Of a stretch of 64,000 nucleotides of DNA, positions 36,501 through 44,805 are shown piece by piece; the first letter of the stretch is position 1, and every line of letters starts with the position of its first letter. The notes under the pieces were generated by a model. The model made no database searches and was not told where the DNA came from. It was given only the letters and a program-made list of their open reading frames with translations. A program made the position numbers and the translations under genes. Location of the stretch: contig OX031070.1 in assembly GCA_943736015.1 (NCBI GenBank), positions 37,440,173 to 37,504,172 on the forward strand, given 5' to 3'. Origin of the DNA: Tridacna crocea. Lineage: Eukaryota > Mollusca > Bivalvia > Cardiida > Cardiidae.

Positions 36501-39500
36501 GTACTTTTACATTTCTGATGTCCCTGTCATTACAGAACATAGTCACTTCAAACTATGGTTTAAAGGTGGGTATTTAGAATTTTTACATCTCACCAAATTA
36601 AGAAATATATATATCACGGAAATTCATGTGATAAAATAATACATTTCATCAACAATTAAGATTCATAAAATTACAAAAAAAAATTTTTTTGATGGTATTA
36701 CCTTAAAAGGCTACGTAGCCACTTAAGGTATTTTTAGATTTCGCGCCAAAAATCAATAAAGCATTGTGGGAATGTCAAGTGACTGACACGTGACTCACAA
36801 CGCTTAATTCCCTGTCATAACAAACATGTAATAATTATTTTCCATAATGATTTCTTCGGACGCTATGTTTGATGATTCTTCCGTGTATTCCTGTAAGTAA
36901 ATGAGCGAATTGATCATCTAAAAATAGAACGTGTCTCCCGTTGGTGTCAACCTGGGCCGTAGTAAATCTCTAATTTCTCGTGTTGTCAGACGGTTTTCGA
37001 GTACTGGGGTTTTATGAATGAAAATTAAAAGGCTTTGGTAGTATAAGGATGATCTTTTTGCATTTTTGTGAAATTTTCGACCCAAAATCTGAAGGGCCAC
37101 CTTAAATCTAACCATCAAAAAGGGAACCCATACCAGAAGGGGAGGTAACCATTAACCCTTTACCACACAATCCCGACTTTTAAGGACTCTGAGGAAGAAG
37201 CCTTTTGAAAACATTGTGGAAAAAGGAGAAAATGCTGGTTACCAACATTTTCTCCTTTTTCCACAATGCTTTCTACTCAATAGAGGCCAATTTCTATAAT
37301 TTGAGCCATCTTTAACTAGTCGTCTGCAGATGCTTTCAATTTGGACCAGTCTAAAATTTTGTCGTTTGGTAAAGAGTTAATTTTTTTGACACAGTTGTGT
37401 TTTTTTTTTTCTACTTGGAGTTTTCACTGAAAAAGTGACTGCAGCCTTTGTTTGAACTTTTCCTCCAATGTTTTCAAAAGCATTTTCTTTCAGGGCAGTT
37501 CAAATTATTACTCAAAACTCAATCATTACATAGTCTTTTCATTTATGCACTGCTTCATCATTTGCAATCAAAACAGCTACTTTTTGTCTTATAACTTTCC
37601 CTGCAATGTCAGGATAGAAATGACATTGTTTGTTTATATTCCTACTAAGATGCCAAGCCCAAGGTAAAGGACATTAACCCATTACCACACAATCCCTAAT
37701 TTTGACGACCCTTAGAAAGAAGCCTGTAGAAAAATTTGAGGGAAAGGGAGAATTATTTCAACCATGTCTATTCTAGAAAGCAGCCAATATCTTTGAAAAA
37801 ATAATGTGTGATGTACTGTCATATAAGCAACTCCTTAAAAGCATGCATAGGTGCACTGGGCAGTACAATTTATCTGTTACGGGAGATCACTTCTTCCTTA
37901 TAGCATAGCTTTCCTGTATAAAATCAGTACCTGATAATTGCATCAGAGAGAATTCTCTTTGGCTCAGTGGTTATGGTATTGGTCTTTTAACTCTTTACCA
38001 AACGTGAAACTTACAGGCTAGTCCAAATTGAAAGCATTTGCAGATGACAAAGTAAATGTAACTGAAAAATTAAAATTTGATTTGGGAAGGGCAGAAAACA
38101 TTGTGGGAAAAGGAGAAAATGCTGGTTACCAGCATTTTCTCCTTTTCTCACAATGTTTTCAAAAGGCCTCTTTCTCAAGGACATAAAAAGTCAGGAATGT
38201 GTGGTAAAGTGTTAAACTATGAAATACAAGGATATTTGTCCGTCATGGGTTCGAATCCAGCCAGATGCGGTTTGTATTTGAGCTATGTATTTGTTGCTTA
38301 CATTCATATTCTAAGATAATGTTTTAATTTCCATTAATAACATGTTAACAAACTTACTTTGGAAGATTTGGGATGGCCACTTGCAAGAATGGTACCACCA
38401 GCATATGATCTACATCTCTCAGTCTCGCCTTTGTCTTCATTGTGGCATGGTAGTATGATAGAACTGCCTTCATACCATAGAACACACCTGAAAAAAGTCA
38501 TTCAACCCTTTACCAAACAATCTCTGGGTTTTACAACCCTAAGATAGAAGCCTTTTGAAAACATTGTGGGAAAAGGAGAAAATGATGGTAACCAGCATTT
38601 TCTCCTTTTCCCACAATGTTTTTTACCCTGCTGGAAACAAATTTCAATTTTTGAGTTACAATTATTTAGAATTTGTTGTCTACAAGTGCTTTCCATTTTG
38701 ACCAGTCTAAAATTGTGTCGTTTGATAAAGAATTATCCTATCAACTTGCAACTTTTTTTGACCCAGTAATAGGAGTCATGTTTTTCAGTTCTAATTTCTA
38801 ATTATCTTGTGGACATTGCATCAAATATGTGTCATTATCATACATGTAAATTCAGCTACAAAACTTTGATCCCTAACTGAATGCATCTGAACAAAAGACA
38901 ATTTATTTTGCTTTTTATCTTTTGCCAATTGTTCTTGATGAAAACACCAAAAATCCTACCTTGAGAACCCCTGAGTTCCATAAAAGTCATCTCTGAGTTT
39001 AACAACTGTTGACATTTCTGATCTATTTCATAATCATATTGTGAGATACATTTTCTGGGGTCAGAGTTCAGCAAATCCACATACTGTTTTCTAACTGAAA
39101 AGGAATGCTATAACATTAGAGCAATTCTTGATATTTCTTATCTAACTCATATAATATTACAGCGAGATACATTTTCTAAGGTCAGAGTTCAGCAAATTCA
39201 CATATCGTTTTCTAAACAAAACAATATGCTATAACATGATATAAAGAGAAAATTTTCTGACTATAACACACCCATTTGAGACAAGTTTTAACCCTTTCCC
39301 AAACAATTTCTGGATTCAACGGGTCTGGAATAGTAGCCTTTTGAAAACATTGTGGAAAAAGGAGAAAATGCTGGTTACCAGCATTTTCTCCTTTTCCCAC
39401 AATGTTTTCTACCCTATCACAGACAGAAATCATCTTTTCATCAAGAGTTGAATTGTCATCTGCAAATGCTTTCAATTTGGTCTAGTCCAAAAATTTGTCG

Positions 39501-42500
39501 TTTGGGAAAGGATTAAAGCATGAAGCCAATACACCTCACTTTCACCTTTTACAACAACAACAACAACTACAAATAACCCTTTTATGCCTTTTGTGTTGTC
39601 CATGGCTGTGGGGTAAAGCATCGGCCTTGTAACCCCAAGGTGCCGAGTTCGAAACTTGGGAGAGGGTTTCAACTTACTTCGAGATTTTTCATTGGCCAAC
39701 ATATTCCGAGAGAGTACTGGTATAGGTCCCAGGAAGCAGAATTGAGAGAAATTAGTTAAAGTTGTAAGAACTTGTTTCTCAATCCAAATAAAATAAATAT
39801 GTTTAAACTAAGCCTTTACCAAATGACCATTTGTTTAGGGTTTTTTGGAAAATTGGCTTTTGGAAGCTTTATGGAAAAAAGAGAAAGTGCTGGTAACCAA
39901 CATTTTTTCTTCTTTCAACAATGCTATCAAACTACTTCAATACGAGGGGCAGTGTTTGAGCCAAATTCTGCAGTTTCTCTCAAAGACCAGTCTAAAATTT
40001 GTTGTGTTCGTAGAGATCTCAAGTTCAATGGACCCCTGAGGCAGATATCTTTTAAAAAAGTTATTAGGAAAGGAGCCAAACTGTTCTCAATGCTATTCCA
40101 TTCATTACATTCTTGAATGTTGTAAATGTATCTTAATGTCTTACACAATCAATGATTCATTCAAAAACAAAATTATCATTGGGCCAAAATAAAAAGTTAT
40201 GACATCATCATTACATCATACATGCATCCTCCACCATATAACATACTCTGTAACAAATAGAGGGAAGGCTGTTGAAAATATTGTGAGAAACGTGGTTACC
40301 AGCATTTTTTCTCTGTTTTCCACACAGCCCTCCTCCCTTTCAAAGACATCCTGATCATCTGAGCCATATTCAGTATGCTGTCTGCAAATACTTTCAAAAT
40401 TAATACATCTGTTTAACCCATTACCACACAATCCCTACTTATGATGACCCTGAGAAAGAGGCCTTTTGAAAACATTGTGGGAAAAGGAGAAAATGCTGGT
40501 AACCAGCATTTTCTCCTTTTTCCACAATGTTTTCTCCTCTTCACAAAACAAATTTCAAATTTTAAGTTCCTTTTATATTGTCGTCTGCAAATCCTTTCAA
40601 TTTGGACAAGCCTAAAATATTGTTGTTTGGTAATGAGTTAAAATAATCAATCAATGTCACCCTGCACAGTCCATGCAGTCCATTTGCCAGAGTATGGCTC
40701 AAATGAAATGGACATTCTCAGTCATAACAAAAGACTTAGGTATTGCACTTTTCACGGCTATTTTTGTCACAATATATGGAAAAGAAGCTGACAGCATAGA
40801 GACAAGATCAGACTTCATATTCTGTGCAGTCTGGTGTGTTAGTCTACTCTGTCAACTTCACATGGATAACATATAAATGACAACCACATCATGCAGTGAA
40901 TCCTTTTATCTCAATTTTATGTGCACCAAACCAGCTAACCCTGTGCACAAAACACCCGTGCTTGACTTACCACTCTCAGTATAATGCACTAAATGTAATA
41001 GACATTCTTATTTATATAACACTGTAATGAATCTTTTTTGTGTAGGTAATAATTGAACTCTAATCCATCAGTATGTAAATGGAACAGATATTTACAAAGG
41101 AATGAATGAATGGTGTTTTAAGGCCTGTCGACAACTTTGGTGATATTGGGCGCACTTACTTAGTAAACAATAATGCGAGGTGAAAATAACATACATGTGC
41201 AACAACATAAGACAAACATGATAAATGAGGAATGGAGAAAACACAAAATGATGCCCCTTTTGTTGCCTTTTACGACATGCATGCTGTCACGTTTGTTCTG
41301 CCAGATGTAATGGCAGATGTGACGATCGTGGGACTGCAGTGGTTTATTCTTATACCCCCCGATTAAACCACACTGGCTCCCACGTGCCAATTGATTCCCA
41401 TTCCAAACCCTATTTACATAGAGAAAAAAAAAATATAGGATTTGGAACAAGAATTAACCAGCCTGCTGCAATCCTACTAATTACAAGGAAAGCAGCTGTT
41501 CGTCTCTAATTTCAGTTGCCTTCTACGACATGCCATAGAGAAAGGCCTAGGTCCTATTCTATAGAGTAAAAAAAAAAAAAAAAACGGGACCCCACGGGGA
41601 TATTTACAAAGGAAAGAGACCATCAAATATTTGCAAGTTCAATATTTGTCTTCAAGAGAATTTCTAAAAATGTATCCTATCCTGTTTTTTATCTACATTG
41701 ACTGCTATAGCAGTTTAAGTTGCCCTAGTCAAACAATAAATAAAACGATAATGAACGATAGATGCTGACCAGTTATTCAAAAGCCTTAGAAAATTCATGC
41801 ACTTAGGTTTTTATTACAATGGAAATATGCCTTGACCTGGTGTACATCATAGAAGTATTTTGATGCAAAAGAAACCAACCTGTTTCAAATGATTGTGAGT
41901 CATACAATACACTTTGTTTATTTTCTGTTCTGTTTATGTAATTGCTCGTGGACAAATTCAACATCAATTCATTGGTATTGTGCTAGTCAGTTAACATGTC
42001 CATGCCTTTACCAGCACTTGACACAATATTCTTTTCAAGCCACTGGCTGCTTTCCCACATAAACATCACTGAAACAATGTTCAGCAGTGAGAGACGAATG
42101 AATCTTGGAGCGATGACTATCATCTATCCCCTGAAGGTATCTGATTAAGCTGGGTAATGTAACAACGATCCCAGCTGTTAAGCAATGTAGTTTACCTACT
42201 GACCCTACAGGCTGAGTTCATGTAAATACTAATTATTTGCTGAAAGGTTTCCTGAACTACATGTACTAACCTGTAACATATCAAATTAACCCTTTACCAC
42301 TCAATCCTGACTTTTAATGACCTGACACAGAAAGCTGTTGAAAACATTGTGGGAAAAGGAGAAAATGCTTTAACCCATTACCACACAATCCCTACTTTTA
42401 ACGACCCTAAGACAGGAGCCTTTTGAAAACAGTGTGGGAAAAGGAGAAAATGCTGGTTACCAGCATTTTCTCCTTTTCCCACAATGTTTTCTACTCTTCA

Positions 42501-44805
42501 CAAAACAAATTTCAAATTATCAGTCATTTTGACTTTGTCGTCTGCAAATCCTTTCGATTTGGAAAAGCCTAAGATATTGTTGTTTAGTAATGAGTTAAAT
42601 TTGAAAAGGTTTGAAATTTTGTTGTATGGTACAGAGTTAAAAGAATAATCATCTAGGTATGTTATTTTCTGTTCTAATAGAACATGTACATGTACACATA
42701 GCAAAAGGACAACCTTTTGTATTTGTAAGATACAATCTCCATGCAAGCTGACGAACTTTAAATGGCAGGGGTTGGTTCAGGCAACAGCTGATTTTGGTTT
42801 TCATTTCTGGCCATTTCTTCAACAGACTCAAAGCTCCATCTTCAGCAAAGTCTATGACGAGATCTGACTTTGTTCCAATTGGCTGCTCCTCCAGTAGCTG
42901 TCTGGACACTTCCTCATTTAGATTCTGATCAAGTAGCACTGACACCTTCTTATACAGGTTGGCATATGAGGCTCCTATATTGAAAGAGGAAATGGCCACA
43001 TATTATTCTTTTCATATTGGTTACAGAGCTCCAGACAGAGGGAGTGATTTTGATTTCAAAATTGAAAATATATCATTATTCTTCACTAAACCCTATATTG
43101 TGGGTACTTATTAGAATCGTCTCATTGAGACGATTCTAATGAGTGCCCACACAACACAGGGTATAGTTAAGAAATAATGGATTTAGAATACCATTACTCC
43201 CTCTTATCTTGAGCTCTGAATTAGTGCAACTGGTAACCTGGTGGTTGCAGGTTAGATACCCAGTTGAGGCAAACTTTCTTTCCGGCAGTTTTTTGCTCTC
43301 ACCTCTGATGAATGTGAAAGAAGAAGTCGGTGACTTAGGAAAAAAGTTGTGCCTGTACTGGTGTAAGAAAGCCAGGAAACACTTGCATATGTGCACTGAC
43401 CGCCATGATACATGTATAACCAAAGCTATTAAAATGACGTTAAACTCCAATACACATACATAAAAATTATTCAAATAATTACTTCCTGCTGATGATTTTA
43501 AAATCTAACAGCAGACCATTGTTGAAAACATTGTTGCAAAATGGAAAATTGCTCACAATGACAACATATTGAAATGTTCCAAAAATTGATAGAAATTGAT
43601 CGTAACAGAGCATGTCAAGAATAACTGAGAAAAAGAAAAAAATGCTGGTTTTCTACATGGGCAGTAAAATATTGACCCTGAGAAAGAAGCCTTTCGAAAA
43701 CATAGTGGTAAAAGGAGAAACCAGCATTTTCTCCTCTTCCTACAATGTTTTCAATGCTTCTAATTTCAATTTTTGAGTCACAGTTATTTTGTCGTCTGCA
43801 ATTGCTTTCAATTTGGAACAGTCCCAAATTTGCTGTTTGGTAAAGAGTTAAGGTTAGTGACAAATGTAGTACATGCATGTTGATTGTGTGACAATACCTC
43901 CTTCTATAGCTTTTGTAGCTCTCTGCATAAACAGTTGTTTTTCAGCCTCAGAAAGGTCTGTAAAATACTGAACATGGCTCTCTGTTAACTGTTGCTGTAT
44001 AGCATCATGTAGTTCTCTCAGAAATCCTCCCCATTCCTATAATACAAATTAGAAGAAAAAAGTCAGTTTGGCTAATAAAGAACAGAGTTCATTTCAGGTT
44101 TTATCTCAATTTATGGACTCTTTGCTTCTCAACGAATATTAACCTTTTACTATACAACCCTGTACCTAATTAAGCCTTTGCCTCTGAATCGTGATTTTTA
44201 CAAACCCAGAGAGAGACATCTTTGAAAACATTGTGGGAAAATGAGAAAATGCTGGTTACTAGCATTTTCTCCTTTTTCCACAATGTTTTCTCAAGCCTTT
44301 CCAAAACTACTTTCAATTTTTGAGTCACAATTATTTTACCGTTTGCAAGTGCTTTTTTTTTTTTTGGCCTATTATAAAATTGTGTAATTTGATTTAAGAA
44401 TCCTGGAAAATACAGCCTTTGAAAAGAATGTGGAGAAAGGAGAAAGTACTGCTTACCTGAAAACCTGAATCATTAATTCCCTAACCTCAGGAACTATATT
44501 ATTAAAATTACTGTACCCGTCTTTCCAATAGAAACTTTGAGTAGTGGCAAAGCCGAGTAAAGTAAACGTAGTTCTTTTTATCCGATTACCAGATTAGTAC
44601 GAATATAGCATATTTACATGTATGAGGGATAGTGAAAACATTTCATGATGCTTTGAATGTTTTACGTCATACACAAGAATGGAAAATGTCTTTAAATTTC
44701 AATTTGATAAGAAGGCTAAATAAAAAGTATCATTCTTACATCCGAAGAGGCTATATTCTCTTTGCTATCTAAAAGCCATTTTGGATATCCCTGCGTGGAA
44801 GCCAT
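18520..44805 (-). CDS. TBC (Rab-GAP-like) domain protein with C-terminal coiled coil, 19 exons
   Basis: Exons, in order of transcription: 44805-44740, 44036-43898, 42974-42714, 39094-38960, 38487-38358, 36178-36079, 35045-34937, 34028-33936, 32733-32588, 32011-31943, 30993-30909, 29718-29550, 28748-28710, 26577-26487, 24197-24111, 22986-22943, 21903-21731, 19623-19532, 18669-18520. All 18 junctions are in phase; the product is about 725 residues, MASTQGYPKWLL... to ...ELKQNRA. A TBC-like fold spans about residues 130-400: LPFKVRQLAWRLYL near 138-151 resembles motif A, and LLYVWDQYMIG near 353 resembles the late WD helix. I see no clear IxxDxxR arginine finger or YxQ motif, so it may be a pseudo-GAP. 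Residues 465-575 are a charged coiled coil, followed by a Pro-rich linker and a conserved-looking FGRKFEPGEFDRMPP tail. Introns are mostly MITE-A. The donor of exon 3 (gttgtc) is weak. The TBC call is from pattern, not search. Confidence 0.88.
18764..19030. repeat. Foldback-2, intact copy
   Basis: About 267 bp with inverted ends starting tatggagtgcaacacgcgaa and two GC-rich inner hairpins (one is cctgcgcggactgcgcagg at about 18950-18968). In the last intron of the TBC gene. Confidence 0.85.
19056..19267 (+). repeat. MITE-A copy
   Basis: TTAA at both ends. The right palindrome arm is shortened. Confidence 0.8.
19662..19868 (-). repeat. MITE-A copy
   Basis: TTAA at both ends. The right arm of the palindrome is lost (ggttaccaagttttc). 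Confidence 0.8.
19880..21088 (+). mobile_element. Pearl-like element with a core of about 165-bp tandem units
   Basis: Left end has a hairpin (gggccaagatggccc); right end has gagcacgttgtgctc and gtgagctaaaaag. Between are about five units, marked by gcaagtagcccc at 20032, 20185, 20351, 20517 and 20682; spacing is 165-166 bp except a first unit of 153. A CG-rich ggacggcgcatg...gacggacgacc block precedes the right end. This matches the published layout of bivalve 'pearl' elements (tandem core of about 160 bp), now grouped with non-autonomous Helitrons. Confidence 0.75.
21089..21260 (+). repeat. Foldback-1 fragment
   Basis: aaaaagtatagaccaatgtc, then the weakened hairpin; directly follows the pearl-like element. 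Confidence 0.5.
21456..21681 (+). repeat. MITE-A copy
   Basis: TTAA at both ends, just downstream of TBC exon 17 on the plus strand map. Confidence 0.85.
22203..22285 (-). mobile_element. tRNA-like SINE head
   Basis: On the minus strand: gcttagttggtaaagtacgg (A box region) and ggttcaaatcc (B box) about 35 bp apart. The acceptor stem does not pair, so it is not called as a tRNA gene. Confidence 0.55.
22303..22531 (-). repeat. MITE-A copy, subfamily 3
   Basis: TTAA at both ends; palindrome differs at one base. Confidence 0.9.
22534..22720 (+). repeat. Foldback-1 copy
   Basis: ccatgctctgtgaaaagggg, the gtcagtctgtgcaggctgac hairpin, then the loop region. Confidence 0.6.
22727..22825 (-). mobile_element. 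SINE family B head, minus orientation
   Basis: Minus strand: ggtggctcagtggtgagtg and gttcgatacccggttgagg, as in the plus-strand copies at 43209 and 59193. Confidence 0.7.
23533..23735 (+). repeat. MITE-B copy
   Basis: TTAA at 23533-23536 and 23732-23735. Ends ccctttactccatagatac and ggggtaaaggg. The centre keeps acattgtggcaaaaggtgaa but one arm is lost. Second copy at 50652. Confidence 0.75.
23861..24092 (+). repeat. MITE-A copy
   Basis: TTAA at both ends; ends 19 bp from the donor side of TBC exon 15. Confidence 0.85.
24285..24484 (+). repeat. Decayed MITE-A
   Basis: Palindrome recognisable (ggagaaaatgttggtcac); right end TTAT. Confidence 0.65.
24634..26420 (+). repeat. MITE-A copy split by a pearl-like element
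   Basis: Left part 24634-24702 (ttaacccttaaccacacaat) and right part 26273-26420 (aaaaaggagacttctc to the TTAA) belong to one element. Confidence 0.75.
24703..26272 (+). mobile_element. Pearl-like element with nine 156-bp tandem units
   Basis: Unit starts (gacaaaa(t/a)tcaagtat) at 24771, 24927, 25083, 25239, 25394, 25551, 25707, 25863 and 26019; the array ends at 26174. Units are highly alike. Left flank has atacgcccgtctt (24728-24740); right flank has a CCCG run and gtcttcgacgggcgtat, the inverse of the left block and also a hairpin. No coding capacity. Confidence 0.85.
26821..27048 (-). repeat. MITE-A copy
   Basis: TTAA left, TTCA right. Confidence 0.85.
27484..27556 (-). repeat. MITE-A centre only
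   Basis: Palindrome without arms, next to a full copy. Confidence 0.55.
27559..27788 (-). repeat. MITE-A copy
   Basis: TTAA at both ends. Centre has gctggtcatcagc, a matched change in both arms. Confidence 0.9.
27785..27884 (+). repeat. Half MITE-A chained to the previous copy
   Basis: Right arm only, starting at the shared TTAA. Confidence 0.65.
28060..28160 (+). repeat. Foldback-1 fragment
   Basis: Hairpin gatcagcctgac...aaggctgat and tcacaaagcatg. Confidence 0.5.
28161..28709. other. Intron of the TBC gene, no recognised feature
   Basis: AT-rich single-copy-looking sequence; nothing recognised. Confidence 0.5.
28749..29305. other. Intron of the TBC gene, short (AC)n only
   Basis: Apart from about eight AC units near 28890 nothing was recognised. 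Confidence 0.5.
29309..29536 (+). repeat. MITE-A copy
   Basis: Right TTAA at 29533-29536, left end worn; 13 bp from the donor of TBC exon 12. Confidence 0.8.
29835..30310. repeat. Minisatellite of 45-60 bp units
   Basis: About ten irregular units built on atgtaattatggatccataa and aaaatccattttgtatatg. Confidence 0.85.
30370..30475 (+). repeat. Foldback-1 fragment
   Basis: Hairpin gaccaacctgcac / gcacaggctgacc and the gttgatactttttgc block. Confidence 0.5.
30565..30641 (-). repeat. Half MITE-A
   Basis: Right arm only, tccttttcccgcaatg to tggtaaagagtga. Confidence 0.6.
31018..31165 (+). repeat. Dispersed repeat C1 (actagagctgtcactga)
   Basis: Matches 54341-54490 from actagagctgtcactg through cacaggcaatta and gacagacaggctgattc. 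Confidence 0.7.
31253..31483 (+). repeat. MITE-A copy
   Basis: TTAA left; right end has an extra T (gagttttaa). Confidence 0.85.
31507..31735 (+). mobile_element. MITE-A remnants around a SINE family C tail
   Basis: ttaacccttttcccaaaaaac (MITE left end), then a SINE C body (gagtcaactttaagattttt to gagagattag), then gaaagcacctgcagatgac (MITE right arm). The order suggests the SINE entered the MITE. Confidence 0.5.
32763..32979 (-). repeat. MITE-A copy
   Basis: TTAA at both ends; starts 30 bp before TBC exon 9 on the transcript. Confidence 0.85.
33083..33355 (+). repeat. MITE-A copy with internal duplication
   Basis: TTAA at both ends, but the left arm (ttttgaaaacattgtgg) occurs twice, making it about 40 bp longer than usual. 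Confidence 0.85.
33551..33779 (-). repeat. MITE-A copy
   Basis: TCAA left, TTAA right. Confidence 0.85.
34056..34295 (+). repeat. MITE-A copy, decayed right end
   Basis: TTAA left; right end TTGA; a 16-bp piece (gaaacaaggcttttga) is duplicated in the left arm. Confidence 0.75.
34594..34822 (-). repeat. MITE-A copy
   Basis: TTAA at both ends; perfect palindrome. Confidence 0.9.
35059..35504 (+). repeat. MITE-A copy, outer of a nested pair
   Basis: 35059-35206 and 35429-35504 join into one complete element (gctggaaacaagcttcaaat ... ttacatttatttagtcatct). Confidence 0.85.
35207..35428 (-). repeat. MITE-A copy nested in another
   Basis: TTAA at 35207-35210 and 35425-35428; opposite orientation to the host element. 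Confidence 0.9.
35501..35749 (-). repeat. Decayed MITE-A
   Basis: Worn arms and centre between two good copies. Confidence 0.55.
35746..35974 (-). repeat. MITE-A copy
   Basis: TCAA left, TTAA right; chained to the decayed copy. Confidence 0.85.
36218..36446 (-). repeat. MITE-A copy
   Basis: TTAA at both ends; 40 bp upstream of TBC exon 6 on the transcript. Confidence 0.9.
36684..37122. mobile_element. Possible 440-bp DNA element with inverted ends
   Basis: Ends tttttgatggtattacctta and, on the minus strand, ctttttgatggttagattt, then ttaaggt on both. The interior has more CG dinucleotides than its surroundings. No other copy in the window. Confidence 0.45.
37152..37380 (+). repeat. MITE-A copy
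   Basis: TTAA at both ends; near consensus. Confidence 0.9.
37674..37760 (+). repeat. Half MITE-A
   Basis: Left arm only (ttaacccattaccacacaat to gagggaaagggag). Confidence 0.65.
37955..38300 (+). mobile_element. tRNA-like SINE (family D) split by a MITE-A
   Basis: A box part tttggctcagtggttatgg (37958-37977), then the MITE, then B box gggttcgaatcc (38246-38257). Without the MITE the boxes are about 40 bp apart, normal for a tRNA-derived promoter. Confidence 0.75.
37987..38215 (-). repeat. MITE-A copy inside a SINE
   Basis: TTAA at 37987-37990 and 38212-38215; near-perfect palindrome. Confidence 0.9.
38502..38736 (+). repeat. MITE-A copy
   Basis: TCAA left, TTAT right; 15 bp from TBC exon 5. 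Confidence 0.85.
39112..39235 (-). repeat. Partial duplicate of TBC exon 4 region
   Basis: 39150-39235 (ctaaggtcagagttcagcaaattcacatatcgttttctaa) repeats 39053-39110 (exon 4 start and its acceptor) with about 85-90% identity. The copy is upstream of the exon on the transcript. Confidence 0.7.
39288..39516 (+). repeat. MITE-A copy, subfamily 3
   Basis: TTAA at both ends. Confidence 0.9.
39590..39795 (+). mobile_element. SINE family C
   Basis: tRNA-like head (ggctgtggggtaaagcatcgg, gccgagttcgaaacttggg), then the body agatttttcattggcc ... agaacttgtttctcaatcc, shared with 61168-61370 and in part 31540-31670. Confidence 0.7.
39805..40020 (+). repeat. Decayed MITE-A
   Basis: All blocks recognisable but many changes. 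Confidence 0.6.
40255..40412 (+). repeat. Decayed MITE-A, truncated
   Basis: Centre worn (tgtgagaaacgtggttacc); ends where the next copy starts. Confidence 0.5.
40413..40641 (+). repeat. MITE-A copy
   Basis: TTAA at both ends; perfect centre. Confidence 0.9.
40790..40870. repeat. Short hairpin repeat (agatcagact)
   Basis: agacaagatcagact / cagtctggtgtg arms, weak. Confidence 0.45.
41103..41598 (-). mobile_element. Recent retroposon with 16-bp target duplication
   Basis: Flanked by gatatttacaaaggaa at 41087-41102 and 41599-41614, a perfect duplication. On the minus strand it runs from ggggtcccgttttt to a (CATT)n tail. Same family as 15355-15862. In intron 3 of the TBC gene, same strand. Confidence 0.85.
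41990..42180 (-). repeat. SINE family A body fragment
   Basis: Matches 9715-9860 (gacacaatattcttttcaag, ctggctgctttc, gactatcatc). Confidence 0.55.
42286..42640 (+). repeat. MITE-A copy, outer of a nested pair, internally deleted
   Basis: Left half 42286-42368 stops in the palindrome (gaaaatgc); after the inner copy only its last 42 bp remain (gtatggtacagagttaa, 42624-42640). Confidence 0.75.
42369..42598 (+). repeat. MITE-A copy nested in another
   Basis: TTAA at 42369-42372 and 42595-42598; perfect centre. Confidence 0.9.
43020..43215. repeat. Foldback-3 copy
   Basis: Almost perfectly inverted arms with centre ttagaatcgtctcattgaga and ends cagagctcca / tgagctctg. Second copy at 49340-49552, a half at 54278. 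Confidence 0.85.
43216..43465 (+). mobile_element. SINE family B
   Basis: Worn A box, B box ggttagatacccagttgagg, then a body identical in layout to 59193-59461 (aaagccaggaaacac, cgttaaactccaatacac). Confidence 0.7.
43672..43851 (+). repeat. MITE-A copy, left end lost
   Basis: From gaccctgagaaagaagcc to TTAA at 43848-43851; ends 46 bp from TBC exon 2. Confidence 0.75.
44168..44397 (+). repeat. MITE-A copy, diverged
   Basis: Full length but with many changes; right end gatttaag. Confidence 0.7.
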
